From positions 62,001 to 126,000 of the forward strand of contig NZ_JANJZT010000003.1 of the NCBI RefSeq assembly GCF_024622975.1: DNA of 64,000 nucleotides. Direction: 5' to 3'. The notes beneath the pieces are model-generated. The model saw only the letters and a program-made list of their open reading frames with translations, did not search any database and was not told where the DNA came from. This document shows positions 7,901 through 16,246 of the stretch, piece after piece. This stretch comes from Blautia caecimuris. GTDB lineage: Bacteria > Bacillota > Clostridia > Lachnospirales > Lachnospiraceae. Position 1 is the stretch's first letter. Every line of letters starts with the position of its first letter. Position numbers and translations under genes: made by a program.

Positions 7901-9037
7901 ATGGATTTTTTAATTTCCGGCATCACATCTATCACCCCCCAGCAGATCGTTATGTACGTGATTGGCGCTGTGCTGATCTGGCTTGCCATTAATAAGGATC
8001 TGGAACCGGTACTGCTTCTGCCTCTGGGATTCGGAGCAATTCTTGTAAACCTTCCTGCTTCCGGTGTTCTGAATCAGACACTTGCAGGTATCGGTGAAAC
8101 AAATGGTATTATCGAGTGGCTGTTCAATGTAGGTATCGAGGCTTCCGAGGCAATGCCTCTGCTTCTGTTTATCGGAATCGGCGCCATGATCGACTTCGGA
8201 CCTTTGCTGTCCAACCCCAAGCTGTTTCTTTTTGGCGCAGCCGCACAGTTCGGTATTTTTGCCGCAATCGTTGTTGCATGTTTCCTGGGCTTTGACTTAA
8301 AAGACGCTGCATCTATCGGTATCATCGGAGCAGCCGACGGCCCTACTTCCATCCTTGTATCTCAGGTCCTTGGCTCCAATTACATAGGGCCTATCGCTGT
8401 GGTGGCATATTCCTACATGGCGCTTGTTCCTATTATCCAGCCTATGGTCATCAAGCTTCTTACAACAAAAAAAGAACGCTGCATCCATATGGAATACAAA
8501 CCGGCTACAGTTTCCAAAAAAGCAAAGATCATTTTCCCGATCGTTGTTACTTTTATTGCCGGCCTTGTAGCTCCGATGTCCGTTTCTCTGGTAGGATTCC
8601 TGATGTTCGGCAACCTGCTCCGCGAGTGCGGCGTGCTGAATAATCTTTCCGATACCGCACAGAACGTACTGTCCAATCTGGTATCCCTTCTTCTTGGTAT
8701 TACCATTGCGTTCAGTATGAAGGCTGACACCTTTGTAAACAAAGAAACTCTTCTTATTATGCTGATCGGTCTTGCAGCCTTTATCTTCGACACTGCTGCA
8801 GGCGTGCTTTTTGCAAAGCTTATGAATCTTTTCTCAAAGGAAAAGATCAATCCTATGATCGGCGCCGCAGGTATTTCCGCCTTCCCGATGGCTGCCCGCG
8901 TAGTTCAGAAAATGGCGCTTAAAGAGGACCCAAGCAATGTTCTGATCATGCAGGCTACAGGTACAAACGTATCCGGTCAGATCGCTTCTGTTGTTGCAGG
9001 TGGTGTTATCCTGAATGTCGTTGCAAGTATTCTGTAA
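7901..9037 (+). CDS. Sodium-ion-translocating decarboxylase beta subunit (OadB/GcdB family)
   Basis: 378 residues, polytopic (about nine or more hydrophobic segments). Beta subunits couple decarboxylation of a carboxybiotin intermediate to export of Na+. Family features are the early IWLAINKDLEPVLLLPLGFGAILVN, GIGAMIDFGPLLSNP and the glycine-rich GIIGAADGPTSILVS, then a second inverted half ending in GAAGISAFPMAARVVQ. ATG 7901 is preceded by AGGAGGA. The gene is followed by a tiny gamma-like gene, but no biotin carrier or carboxyltransferase subunit is in the window, so partners must be elsewhere or the protein works as an independent transporter. Expression appears to be under the upstream leader. 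Confidence 0.93.
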   Translation: MDFLISGITSITPQQIVMYVIGAVLIWLAINKDLEPVLLLPLGFGAILVNLPASGVLNQTLAGIGETNGIIEWLFNVGIEASEAMPLLLFIGIGAMIDFGPLLSNPKLFLFGAAAQFGIFAAIVVACFLGFDLKDAASIGIIGAADGPTSILVSQVLGSNYIGPIAVVAYSYMALVPIIQPMVIKLLTTKKERCIHMEYKPATVSKKAKIIFPIVVTFIAGLVAPMSVSLVGFLMFGNLLRECGVLNNLSDTAQNVLSNLVSLLLGITIAFSMKADTFVNKETLLIMLIGLAAFIFDTAAGVLFAKLMNLFSKEKINPMIGAAGISAFPMAARVVQKMALKEDPSNVLIMQATGTNVSGQIASVVAGGVILNVVASIL

Positions 9038-9055
9038 GAGAAAGGAGATATCTCT

Positions 9056-9175
9056 ATGAATTCTGAGCTTATTATGCAGGCACTTGAGGTTATGTGGAAA
9101 GGAATGCTGAGTATTTTTACAGTAATCATCATTCTGACGATTCTTGTGTATCTGATCAATAAATTCCTGAAATAG
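9056..9175 (+). CDS. Small OadG-like (gamma) membrane subunit
   Basis: A 39-residue peptide beginning MNSELIMQALEVMWKGM, with one transmembrane helix (about residues 17-35, LSIFTVIIILTILVYLI) and the ending NKFLK. It starts 18 bp after the beta subunit with AAGGAG upstream. The pattern of a short amphipathic N-terminus, GM, then one helix is that of gamma subunits of Na+-pumping decarboxylases, which help assemble the alpha/beta complex. It lacks the long soluble tail of classical OadG. Function is inferred from position and topology. Confidence 0.7.
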   Translation: MNSELIMQALEVMWKGMLSIFTVIIILTILVYLINKFLK

Positions 9176-9181
9176 GTTTTG

Positions 9182-9215
9182 AAAAACAGCACGGCGTAAA
9201 GCTGCGCTGTTTTTT
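9182..9215 (+). terminator. Terminator after the decarboxylase pair
   Basis: AAAACAGC pairs with GCTGTTTT around a 15-base GC-rich loop that can pair further, followed by a T run. It begins 7 bp after the stop codon at 9175. Confidence 0.75.
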
Positions 9216-9473
9216 ATGGGCTGAAATATCAGCTTGACAATACTGCATGTCTATTGTACCTTTGTATCATAAGATAAGAGCGTGAAAATTATGTAATAAA
9301 ATGTATTTTATCTGAATTAAAATATGAAATTATATAATTTACACAAAATTTTCAGGATACCAGTTTTTGTAGCGTAGTAGAATATACAGAAATGGACTCA
9401 CAGTTTATTGGATATTATCTATTAAATGTTTATACAAAAACAGATTTTCAGTTATGATAAGGAGGGCAGCAGT
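9216..9473. other. AT-rich intergenic region, little recognisable
   Basis: About 260 bases with no credible reading frame. A consensus -35 (TTGACA at 9234-9239) is present but the sequence at the right spacing (TACCTT) is a poor -10. It may hold the promoter for the small membrane protein. The base composition is markedly more AT-rich than the flanking genes. Confidence 0.4.
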
Positions 9474-9710
9474 ATGGACGAAATAAAAAGAGAAAAATAT
9501 AAAAAATTTGGAGAAAGAGGAGTTGTCTTAACCGGTATTTTTCTATTTTTAAGTATGATGGCATATAGTAATGATATTGTTTTTTATATTGCAGGCGTTT
9601 TATGGTGCGCATCGTTAATGCTGTTGATATATGCCAGCAAAAATATTATTCTTAAAATAATATTCGGATTAATGATACTAGGTATCATAATCATCTTTCT
9701 TCTTTTTTAG
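9474..9710 (+). CDS. Small two-helix membrane protein, unknown function
   Basis: 78 residues starting MDEIKREKYKKFGERG, a charged cytoplasmic-looking head, followed by two or three hydrophobic segments (VVLTGIFLFLSMMAY, IVFYIAGVLWCASLMLLIYA, IILKIIFGLMILGIIIIFLLF). The ATG at 9474 has AAGGAGG upstream. The frame is open further up to an ATG at 9426, but that lacks a ribosome site. It is AT-rich compared with neighbours and stands alone between two terminators. I do not recognise a family. Confidence 0.65.
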   Translation: MDEIKREKYKKFGERGVVLTGIFLFLSMMAYSNDIVFYIAGVLWCASLMLLIYASKNIILKIIFGLMILGIIIIFLLF

Positions 9711-9792
9711 TCTGAAAATATGGTAAAAAACGGATTTCCTTCTATACCACAGCATTATAAAACTACACAAATTATCTCACAGAAATCTTTAC

Positions 9793-9850
9793 AAAAAAGG
9801 AGCTTCCGCAAAGTGGATTTCCCTTCCACTTTTACAGAAACTTCTTTTTT
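9793..9850. terminator. Large bidirectional terminator between convergent genes
   Basis: A nested inverted repeat. The inner stem AAAGTGGA/TCCACTTT is perfect. The outer arms AAAAAAGGAGCTTCCG and CAGAAACTTCTTTTTT match at 13 of 16 positions. A and T runs sit at either end. It lies between the plus-strand gene ending at 9710 and the minus-strand gene ending at 9904. Confidence 0.8.
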
Positions 9851-9903
9851 GTTTGACATAGGATCACAGTTCTCCCCGGCTCTCTGCTCCCGATACATGG
9901 GCT

Positions 9904-10191
9904 TTATTTTTGTGGAAACGCAGCCTGGTACACCTCCTCCTGCTCCGGCAGGTGGGTAACATAGCCTACAGGGATTTTGTTTTCTGTGGCTTCTATTATT
10001 TTTCTGGCTCCCTCTGCGCCAAAGGCTCCGCACAGCTCAATACAGTCAATTCCATTTTCATACAGGTTTCTGGCTGTCCGGCAGGCATCTTCTATATCTG
10101 CAACGCCGATCAGCTGAGACACGCCGTTATGGATTGCCGCTTTATCTGTTTCACTGTTAAATTTTCCCATAATTAAAAATGCAAACTTCAT
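9904..10191 (-). CDS. DUF6506-type small soluble protein
   Basis: 95 residues, starting MKFAFLIMGKF, soluble, alpha/beta-looking. Conserved-looking segments are AAIHNGVSQLIGV, GIDCIELCGAFG and KIPVGYVTHLPEQEE. I recall these as a conserved family of unknown function (DUF6506); the family name is from memory. The start at 10191 is supported by GGAGGT upstream; the frame extends to 10215 without a ribosome site. It stands downstream of the large polysaccharide locus, about 100 bp from YfhO's end, without an evident functional link. Confidence 0.75.
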   Translation of the reverse strand: MKFAFLIMGKFNSETDKAAIHNGVSQLIGVADIEDACRTARNLYENGIDCIELCGAFGAEGARKIIEATENKIPVGYVTHLPEQEEVYQAAFPQK

Positions 10192-10287
10192 CCTTTTACC
10201 TCCATTTTCAGACATATTTCTGATAAATCACCTGGAACTCCTTATTTCTGAGCCTTACTTTTTCGTCTGCTGCAAAAGCTTATTTTC

Positions 10288-12918
10288 TTATTTACTTTTC
10301 ACTTTCAGTTTGTATCTCTTCCACTGGGACACTGCCCTGGTCACTGCAAACAGAACCCAGAATACTGCACTTCCGGCTGCTCCCGCCTTCAGACCCGGAG
10401 CCTCAAATTTCAGCTCCAGACTGTGATCCCCCTCCGGGAGCCGACATGCCAGAAAGCCAATATCGCCTCTTAAAAGTTCTGTTTCTTTTCCGTCAACAGT
10501 AAGGTTCCAGCCCTTTTCATAGGGAATCATAAACACTCCATAGCCGTCAGCTTCCGCATGAACGGTTCCTGTAATATAAGCATCCTTTTCCGGAGCATCC
10601 AGAATGATCTCTGAAGCTTCCATTACCTGCCTGTCCTGTTCGGAAACAACGCTTTCAATGTCAGAAACCTCTTCCAGATCTGTAATCTCATATGCCGGAT
10701 CATCCTCTGAGGATTTCACAGTTTTGTTTTCTGCCTCAGAGTTTCCGCCACTTTTCAGTACCTCTTTCTCTGAGCCCTCTCCTTCCTGTGGAAGAGCGAT
10801 CACACTTTCCAGAAGCTCATCTCTGTTTTCCTCGCTGCACAGCGCCTTCACGCTCTCCTCTGTCACCGCATCTGTATAAAAATGCGCGGTTCCTGCCTGA
10901 GCCTCATTCTCATGGATATAAAGGCTTCCCACTCTGTCCAGAAGCTTCCAGCCTTCCTGAGGTGTTTCCTGTCCGGAAAGCAGGTAGCGTATTCCAAGGA
11001 ACGCTGCAAGACGGTTTTCTTCTACATTGTTCCAGAATGTATAATGGTTCTGGTCTGCAAAAAACAGCTCCTGACAGAAGGTTTCCACAAATTCCTTCAC
11101 ATAGCCGTTCATAACGGAATTATAAGAAGAAATACCATTATAGCCCTGGGCGGAAGCATCCATGGCAACTGTTCCTGATATGTAATCCTTTTCCACCCGG
11201 TAAAAGCTCTGGTCTTTCTGTTCCAGATACTCCAGGCACTGCCCCAGGTCTGCCCGATACATTTCTCTGAAAAAATCCTGTGGCTTGTTCATTTCTGCCC
11301 GGTATTTTGTTTCTTTATCATCTGATTTCCTGTCAGCCTCATACTTAGCCATTTCCTGCTCCATAAGCTCTGCAGGTGTATCGGTTTTCTTCATGGTAAC
11401 TCTTGCCTGAAAATTCGCTGCGCCCTCGGACGCTACATTCACCAGAAGAGCCAACGCCAGCACAGCCATAAGCCCCTGCCGCACAGCCTGCTTATGTACA
11501 AAATTTAAAAGAACAAGACACACTGCCAGCACGGTTCCTGTCACTGCCAGGATCAGGATATTTCTTTTATATTCTGCAAAGCCTGCCTGTTTCCAGCCTT
11601 CCAGATATGCCCAGCCCATAAGAACTGTTACCGCCAGTATTAAAGTCAGACAGAGCATTCCGCCCTTTCTCAGATAATCCCACATCCATGCCATTGCCAT
11701 AAGAAAAAACGGGATCAGAACAAAGGTATATCTCTGCGTAGGCTTTGTGAAATAATTAAACACTGTTCCTCCAACCGGAAAGACCACGCCAATAAAAATC
11801 AGAACCGCAGCGCTGTACAGCACTGTTTTTGCCCTTTTTTTCATCTGGGCCTTGCGCAGTACAAAAAGGAACTGGACACTCAGAAACACTGCCAGCACAG
11901 AGCAGAAAAAGATGGGATCCTCATAATAATTCATAGCATAGGACTGAGGACCTTTTGCAAGGCCGAAGCCGTTCTGCAGATTGCTGGAAAACAGATGCTT
12001 TATCATGGAATCATAGACCTTTGTGTGATAAGGAGTAAAGCACTGCTGAAGCCACTGCAGGAATCCGGTTCCCTGGCTGTCAAGCCGGGAAGAAACATTC
12101 AGAAGCACCTCTGCCATGGGAAGAAATACCACAAGGCTCATCCCCACACCCAGAAGGATTTCTCCGCAGCCCAGCAGAAACCTCCTCACTCTCTGTGCCA
12201 GTGTCAGATCATCCACCATCAAAATCCTGAAAAGAAGATAAAGCCCTGTGGCAGCCAGACACATGTAGGTGAAATACACGCTGTAAATTCCGCAGAGAAA
12301 TACCATCACCGGAAAGAATCCTCTTCCTTTTTTCTTCTGGATAAATTTTTCGCAGAAAAGCAAAAGCAGAGGCAGGTAGATCACTGCTGTTCCAAACTGA
12401 TAATGCTGTCCCCACACCAGAAGGAAACCGCTGAAGCCGTATGCATAGGAGGCAGCCAGCTTTGCCCTGGGACTGAAGGAAAACTGAGATAAAAACCAGT
12501 AAAAGACCAGACCCGCCATCAGCATTTTTATAATCTGTATCACATTCAGATACATCAGCATATGTGCAGGCCCCAGGATTACCCCAAGGCCGTACAGCAG
12601 CATCAGGAAGGGATCAAACAGATTAAAATTAAAAAGATTCACTCCCAGTCCATTAGAAAAATCCCACAGAGAAAAGCTTCCGTCCCGGATGTCATTGACA
12701 ATGGCAGTGTAATTCATAATATACTGCTGCCAGGTGTCGCTTCCGATATCGTTAAAAATCATCAGCTCATTTCCCAAAAGATAGTCCTGGAACATAATCA
12801 GACTGCTGACTGTCATCAGCAGAAACAGAAGCGCAGGATATTTCAGATCTTTTCCACACCATTTAGTAAAAGCGGTGGCTTTATCCACCGCTCTTTTTTT
12901 CTTATGTGTATTATCCAT
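10288..12918 (-). CDS. YfhO-family multi-spanning membrane protein
   Basis: 876 residues with about 12-14 transmembrane helices through residue 510, an extracytoplasmic C-terminal part, and a last helix near 845-865. The opening FQDYLLGNELMIFNDIGSDTWQQY is typical of YfhO proteins. These GT-C-fold enzymes use polyprenyl-phosphate sugars to glycosylate envelope polymers such as teichoic acids on the outside of the membrane. Near the C-terminus, YEKGWNLTVDGK and LPEGDHSLELKFEAPGLKAG are the usual YfhO signature. Residues about 690-775 form an acidic, Ser/Glu-rich, low-complexity insertion. It is last in the rhamnose locus. Here it is the natural candidate to transfer a lipid-linked sugar made by the ArnC-like enzyme (26890-27837); that link is inference. 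Confidence 0.9.
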   Translation of the reverse strand: MDNTHKKKRAVDKATAFTKWCGKDLKYPALLFLLMTVSSLIMFQDYLLGNELMIFNDIGSDTWQQYIMNYTAIVNDIRDGSFSLWDFSNGLGVNLFNFNLFDPFLMLLYGLGVILGPAHMLMYLNVIQIIKMLMAGLVFYWFLSQFSFSPRAKLAASYAYGFSGFLLVWGQHYQFGTAVIYLPLLLLFCEKFIQKKKGRGFFPVMVFLCGIYSVYFTYMCLAATGLYLLFRILMVDDLTLAQRVRRFLLGCGEILLGVGMSLVVFLPMAEVLLNVSSRLDSQGTGFLQWLQQCFTPYHTKVYDSMIKHLFSSNLQNGFGLAKGPQSYAMNYYEDPIFFCSVLAVFLSVQFLFVLRKAQMKKRAKTVLYSAAVLIFIGVVFPVGGTVFNYFTKPTQRYTFVLIPFFLMAMAWMWDYLRKGGMLCLTLILAVTVLMGWAYLEGWKQAGFAEYKRNILILAVTGTVLAVCLVLLNFVHKQAVRQGLMAVLALALLVNVASEGAANFQARVTMKKTDTPAELMEQEMAKYEADRKSDDKETKYRAEMNKPQDFFREMYRADLGQCLEYLEQKDQSFYRVEKDYISGTVAMDASAQGYNGISSYNSVMNGYVKEFVETFCQELFFADQNHYTFWNNVEENRLAAFLGIRYLLSGQETPQEGWKLLDRVGSLYIHENEAQAGTAHFYTDAVTEESVKALCSEENRDELLESVIALPQEGEGSEKEVLKSGGNSEAENKTVKSSEDDPAYEITDLEEVSDIESVVSEQDRQVMEASEIILDAPEKDAYITGTVHAEADGYGVFMIPYEKGWNLTVDGKETELLRGDIGFLACRLPEGDHSLELKFEAPGLKAGAAGSAVFWVLFAVTRAVSQWKRYKLKVKSK

Positions 12919-12924
12919 ATCTGC

Positions 12925-13773
12925 TTACATGATCTCCTTCAGATAACGGGCAAGGGCATCCTGCCAGTCCGGAAGACGGGTAAAGCCATGCTCTGTCAGC
13001 TTTTTCTTTTCCAGACGGCTGTTGGAAGGTCTCTTTGCCTTTGCCGGATACTGATCGGAGCTTACCGGAGTTACTGTCACGTTCATTCCTGCCTGACGGA
13101 AGATCTCCTTTGCAAAATCACACCAGGAAATATATCCTCCCTCATTTGTCACATGATACTTTCCGTACTCTTCTTTTTCCAGCATATCCACAAGAAGTCT
13201 GGCCAGATCATAGGTGTAGGTAGGAGTTCCGATCTGGTCGTCCACAACAGTCAGTGTATCATGTGTTTTTCCCAGATTCAGCATAGTCTTGATAAAATTC
13301 TTTCCATTGACGCCAAATACCCAGGCAATACGCACAATATAATGCTTGTCGGTATATTTTTCTACTGCAAGCTCGCCCTCATATTTTGTCTGACCGTAAA
13401 CATTCAGCGGCTGTACCACCGGATCATCCGGTTCCCAGGGACGGGTTCCCTGACCGTCAAACACGTAGTCTGTGCTTAAATAGATCATTGGGATATCCAT
13501 TTCTCCGCACATTCTGGCAATGTTTTCGGTTCCCTCTGCATTGACCTTGCGACACATTTCTACTTCATCCTCTGCCGCATCCACTGCTGTCCATGCAGCG
13601 CAGTGAACCATTTTGTCCGGGCGCACTTCTTCCATCACTCTGCGCACAGCCTCTGCGTCTGTGATGTCCATTTCCGCCACGTCTACGCCTACTCCCTCAT
13701 AGCCTCTTTTTGCAAGCTCGTTCATTACATCGTGGCCAAGCTGTCCGTTTACTCCTGTAACCAATACCTTCAT
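12925..13773 (-). CDS. rfbD: dTDP-4-dehydrorhamnose reductase
   Basis: 282 residues, an extended short-chain dehydrogenase that makes the last NAD(P)H-dependent step to dTDP-L-rhamnose. The cofactor loop VTGVNGQLGHDV is at the N-terminus, and the catalytic tyrosine-lysine pair lies in VYGQTKYEGE. STDYVFDG and RIAWVFGVNGKNF are family signatures. It is separated from rfbA, rfbB and rfbC by exporter and glycosyltransferase genes but is in the same direction, 6 bp from YfhO. All four rhamnose genes are present in the window, so the pathway is complete. Confidence 0.96.
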   Translation of the reverse strand: MKVLVTGVNGQLGHDVMNELAKRGYEGVGVDVAEMDITDAEAVRRVMEEVRPDKMVHCAAWTAVDAAEDEVEMCRKVNAEGTENIARMCGEMDIPMIYLSTDYVFDGQGTRPWEPDDPVVQPLNVYGQTKYEGELAVEKYTDKHYIVRIAWVFGVNGKNFIKTMLNLGKTHDTLTVVDDQIGTPTYTYDLARLLVDMLEKEEYGKYHVTNEGGYISWCDFAKEIFRQAGMNVTVTPVSSDQYPAKAKRPSNSRLEKKKLTEHGFTRLPDWQDALARYLKEIM

Positions 13774-13783
13774 ACCAAACCTC

Positions 13784-16228
13784 CTATATCCTTTTCAGTG
13801 AAAAATCCTGACTCTTCAATGTCAGATTCGGATTATAATAAGGATCTCCGTCCCTCATAATATCCGGCCAGCGTCTTTCAAAAATCTGAATTTCTTTATT
13901 AAACCGCGCAACTTTTTCCGGTGTGTCCTCAAGACCTCTTGACTTTGACTCATAATGATACAGCTCTGCATAAGGATTGTACACAATGAGATAGCCTGCG
14001 GCTCTCAGCTTCATACAGAAATCAATATCATTAAAAGCAACTGCCAGCTCCTCAGTAAGGCCTTCCACCTCATCAAAGGCAGACCGTTTTACCATCATGC
14101 AGGCTGCTGTAACTGCGCTGTAATCCTGAGCGCAGATGATTCTGTGGCAGTAGCCTGTGGTTCCTCTTGGCTGCAGCACAAAGCAATGTCCTGCAATGCC
14201 TCCGAAGCCAATGACAACTCCCGCATGCTGAATGGTGTCGTCCTCATAATACATTCTTGCTCCCACAGCTCCCACATCGCTTCGCATACAGTATCCCAGA
14301 AGCTGTTCCAGACAGTCCTCATTGATAATTTCCGTGTCATTGTTCAGAAGAAGGATGTATTCACCCTTTGCAAAAGAAGCTCCGTAATTATTAATAGCAG
14401 AATAGTTAAACTCTCTGTCCCAGTAAACCACATGAGCCTTTGGATTCTCTGCCTCCAGCTTTTTATAATACTGGAAGGTTTCCTCCTCCGTACTGTTGTT
14501 TTCCACAATAATATATTCGTAATTCTGATATGTGGATTTTTTGTCAATGGAGTCCATGCACCGCTTCAGATCTTCAATATGATCCTTATTGGGAATGATA
14601 ATGGAGATCAGCGGATCATGGTCCCGGATAAACCTTGTGCGGTAAAGACCCAGAAACTCTCCCTGAAGCACCTCTGCGTTGATCCCGGTTCTCTTATAAT
14701 GCTCCTCAATGGCCCGTTTTCCTGCCTCAAAGGCATAGGTCTTGCTTTCCGGATTCTCTGCTGTGGAATCCTCATGGCAGCGCCAGTGATAAAGGATCCT
14801 GGGAATATGATAAATCTGCTCCGGCTTTACAGTTTCCACACAACGGAAAATAAAATCATAATCCTGAGCCCCGTCAAACTCCTTGCGAAGCATTCCAACC
14901 TGACTGATGATCTCTCTGTCCACCACAAAAAGATGACAGATGTAGTTTACCGTACACAAAAGATCCGGGTTATAATCCGGCTTAAAATGAGGCTGGAAAA
15001 ACTTGTGGCCGTCCATGGACATTTTATCTTCATCAGAATAAAGAATACGGATGTCCCTGTTTTCGTTTAAGGCCTTTACACACTGAAACAGCGCGTGAGG
15101 CGTCAGCTCATCATCATGATCTGCAAAAGCAATGTAATCGCCTGTGGCAGCCTCAATTCCCGCATTGGTATTTTCGGAAATCTGCAGCGGTTTCTCATGA
15201 AAGATCACTTTAATTCTTTCATCAGAAGAAGCCAGAGAGTCCAGAAGCTTACGGATAGGAGAATCTGCGCCGCTGCCGTCTGACAGACAAAGCTCCCAGT
15301 TTGGATAGGTCTGAGCTTTTACAGTATCCACCAGCTGGCGGAGATACTTTTCCGGCGTCTTATATAAAGGCACAACAATAGAAATCTTAGGCTGGTATTC
15401 AAATTTTGTCCTTCTCTGCTTTTCCAGTTCTTTTGAGCCGGGAAGATGGCGGACGATCCATTTCTGATAGGGAATCTCCCTTGTGGACGCAGTTTTTACC
15501 TTGGATACCACCTTGCCTACCATAGCCGCACTTCCCTGGCTTTTCCAGTAGCGCAGACCTTTTTTTGCATATTTTTCTATTTTTTTGCGGAAAACAACCG
15601 CAGGATTCAAATGAACAATGTGGACAGATTTTGTGTCTCCTGCGTAAAACACAAGGTACAGAAGCTTTCCGGTAAGGTTTGTAAGCTCCACAAAAAATCC
15701 GGACTTGTCTTCACTGTCCATTTCCTCATAAAGCTGTTCCACATCCACACGCTGGGTGCGAAGGATCTCCACATTTAATTTCTGTTTGTTTTCATCAAAA
15801 ATCTGAATTTTTACCGGCTCGTCTGCAACTGCCCAGCCTCTGATCCGAAGAAATCCCTGCTGCACCTTTTCTTCTTCAATAAAAAACTGAGGCTTTCCTC
15901 TTCTTTTTTCCAGTTCCCTTGCAGAAACGGAAAACCAGCAGATCCGCCGGTCCGGCATATCCGCATACACGGTCAGCTTCTGACAGCCTTCCAGAGACTG
16001 AGGAAGCTGCACAGACGCAGTGATCCTCTCGCCTCTCATCAGATCCGGATCTTTAAATCTTTCCAGAGCGCTGACTACCTCCAGGCGCTGAATCTCCGCC
16101 TTTACTTCAGAGCCGTCCAGACAGGCGCGCATCTTTGCTTCCTTTGGCCAGGTTCCCTGCAGAATATACTGACAGGGATCCTTCAGGTGAAACCGGTCCT
16201 TTGTTACCTCAAAAATCTCTCTTGACAT
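13784..16228 (-). CDS. Large tandem GT2 glycosyltransferase with N-terminal accessory domain
   Basis: 814 residues. The first 260 form a non-catalytic region containing LRIRGWAVADEPVKIQIFD with QRVDVEQLYEE and SGFFVELT, a beta-sandwich-like unit repeated in the next gene. Two GT-A domains follow. GT-A 1 has PKISIVVPLYKTPEKYL, FADHDDEL, YSDEDK and FDGAQDYDFIFRC. GT-A 2 has PLISIIIPNKD, VENNSTEEE, LLLNNDTE, GVVIGFGGIAGHCF and AFNDIDFCMK. The final DPYYNPNLTL is shared with its paralogues. The frame opens at GTG 16240; ATG 16228 with GAGG upstream is preferred. It presumably makes two linkages in the rhamnose-containing backbone on the cytoplasmic side. Confidence 0.92.
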   Translation of the reverse strand: MSREIFEVTKDRFHLKDPCQYILQGTWPKEAKMRACLDGSEVKAEIQRLEVVSALERFKDPDLMRGERITASVQLPQSLEGCQKLTVYADMPDRRICWFSVSARELEKRRGKPQFFIEEEKVQQGFLRIRGWAVADEPVKIQIFDENKQKLNVEILRTQRVDVEQLYEEMDSEDKSGFFVELTNLTGKLLYLVFYAGDTKSVHIVHLNPAVVFRKKIEKYAKKGLRYWKSQGSAAMVGKVVSKVKTASTREIPYQKWIVRHLPGSKELEKQRRTKFEYQPKISIVVPLYKTPEKYLRQLVDTVKAQTYPNWELCLSDGSGADSPIRKLLDSLASSDERIKVIFHEKPLQISENTNAGIEAATGDYIAFADHDDELTPHALFQCVKALNENRDIRILYSDEDKMSMDGHKFFQPHFKPDYNPDLLCTVNYICHLFVVDREIISQVGMLRKEFDGAQDYDFIFRCVETVKPEQIYHIPRILYHWRCHEDSTAENPESKTYAFEAGKRAIEEHYKRTGINAEVLQGEFLGLYRTRFIRDHDPLISIIIPNKDHIEDLKRCMDSIDKKSTYQNYEYIIVENNSTEEETFQYYKKLEAENPKAHVVYWDREFNYSAINNYGASFAKGEYILLLNNDTEIINEDCLEQLLGYCMRSDVGAVGARMYYEDDTIQHAGVVIGFGGIAGHCFVLQPRGTTGYCHRIICAQDYSAVTAACMMVKRSAFDEVEGLTEELAVAFNDIDFCMKLRAAGYLIVYNPYAELYHYESKSRGLEDTPEKVARFNKEIQIFERRWPDIMRDGDPYYNPNLTLKSQDFSLKRI

Positions 16229-16246
16229 ATCCAACCTCACAATTTC

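Noticed and set aside
13955-15070. 371-codon plus-strand frame, and similar frames at 3316-4407, 4414-5403 and 17042-18064
   Set aside because: All are antisense to glycosyltransferase genes with clear motifs; the similarity among them only mirrors the paralogy of the genes on the other strand.
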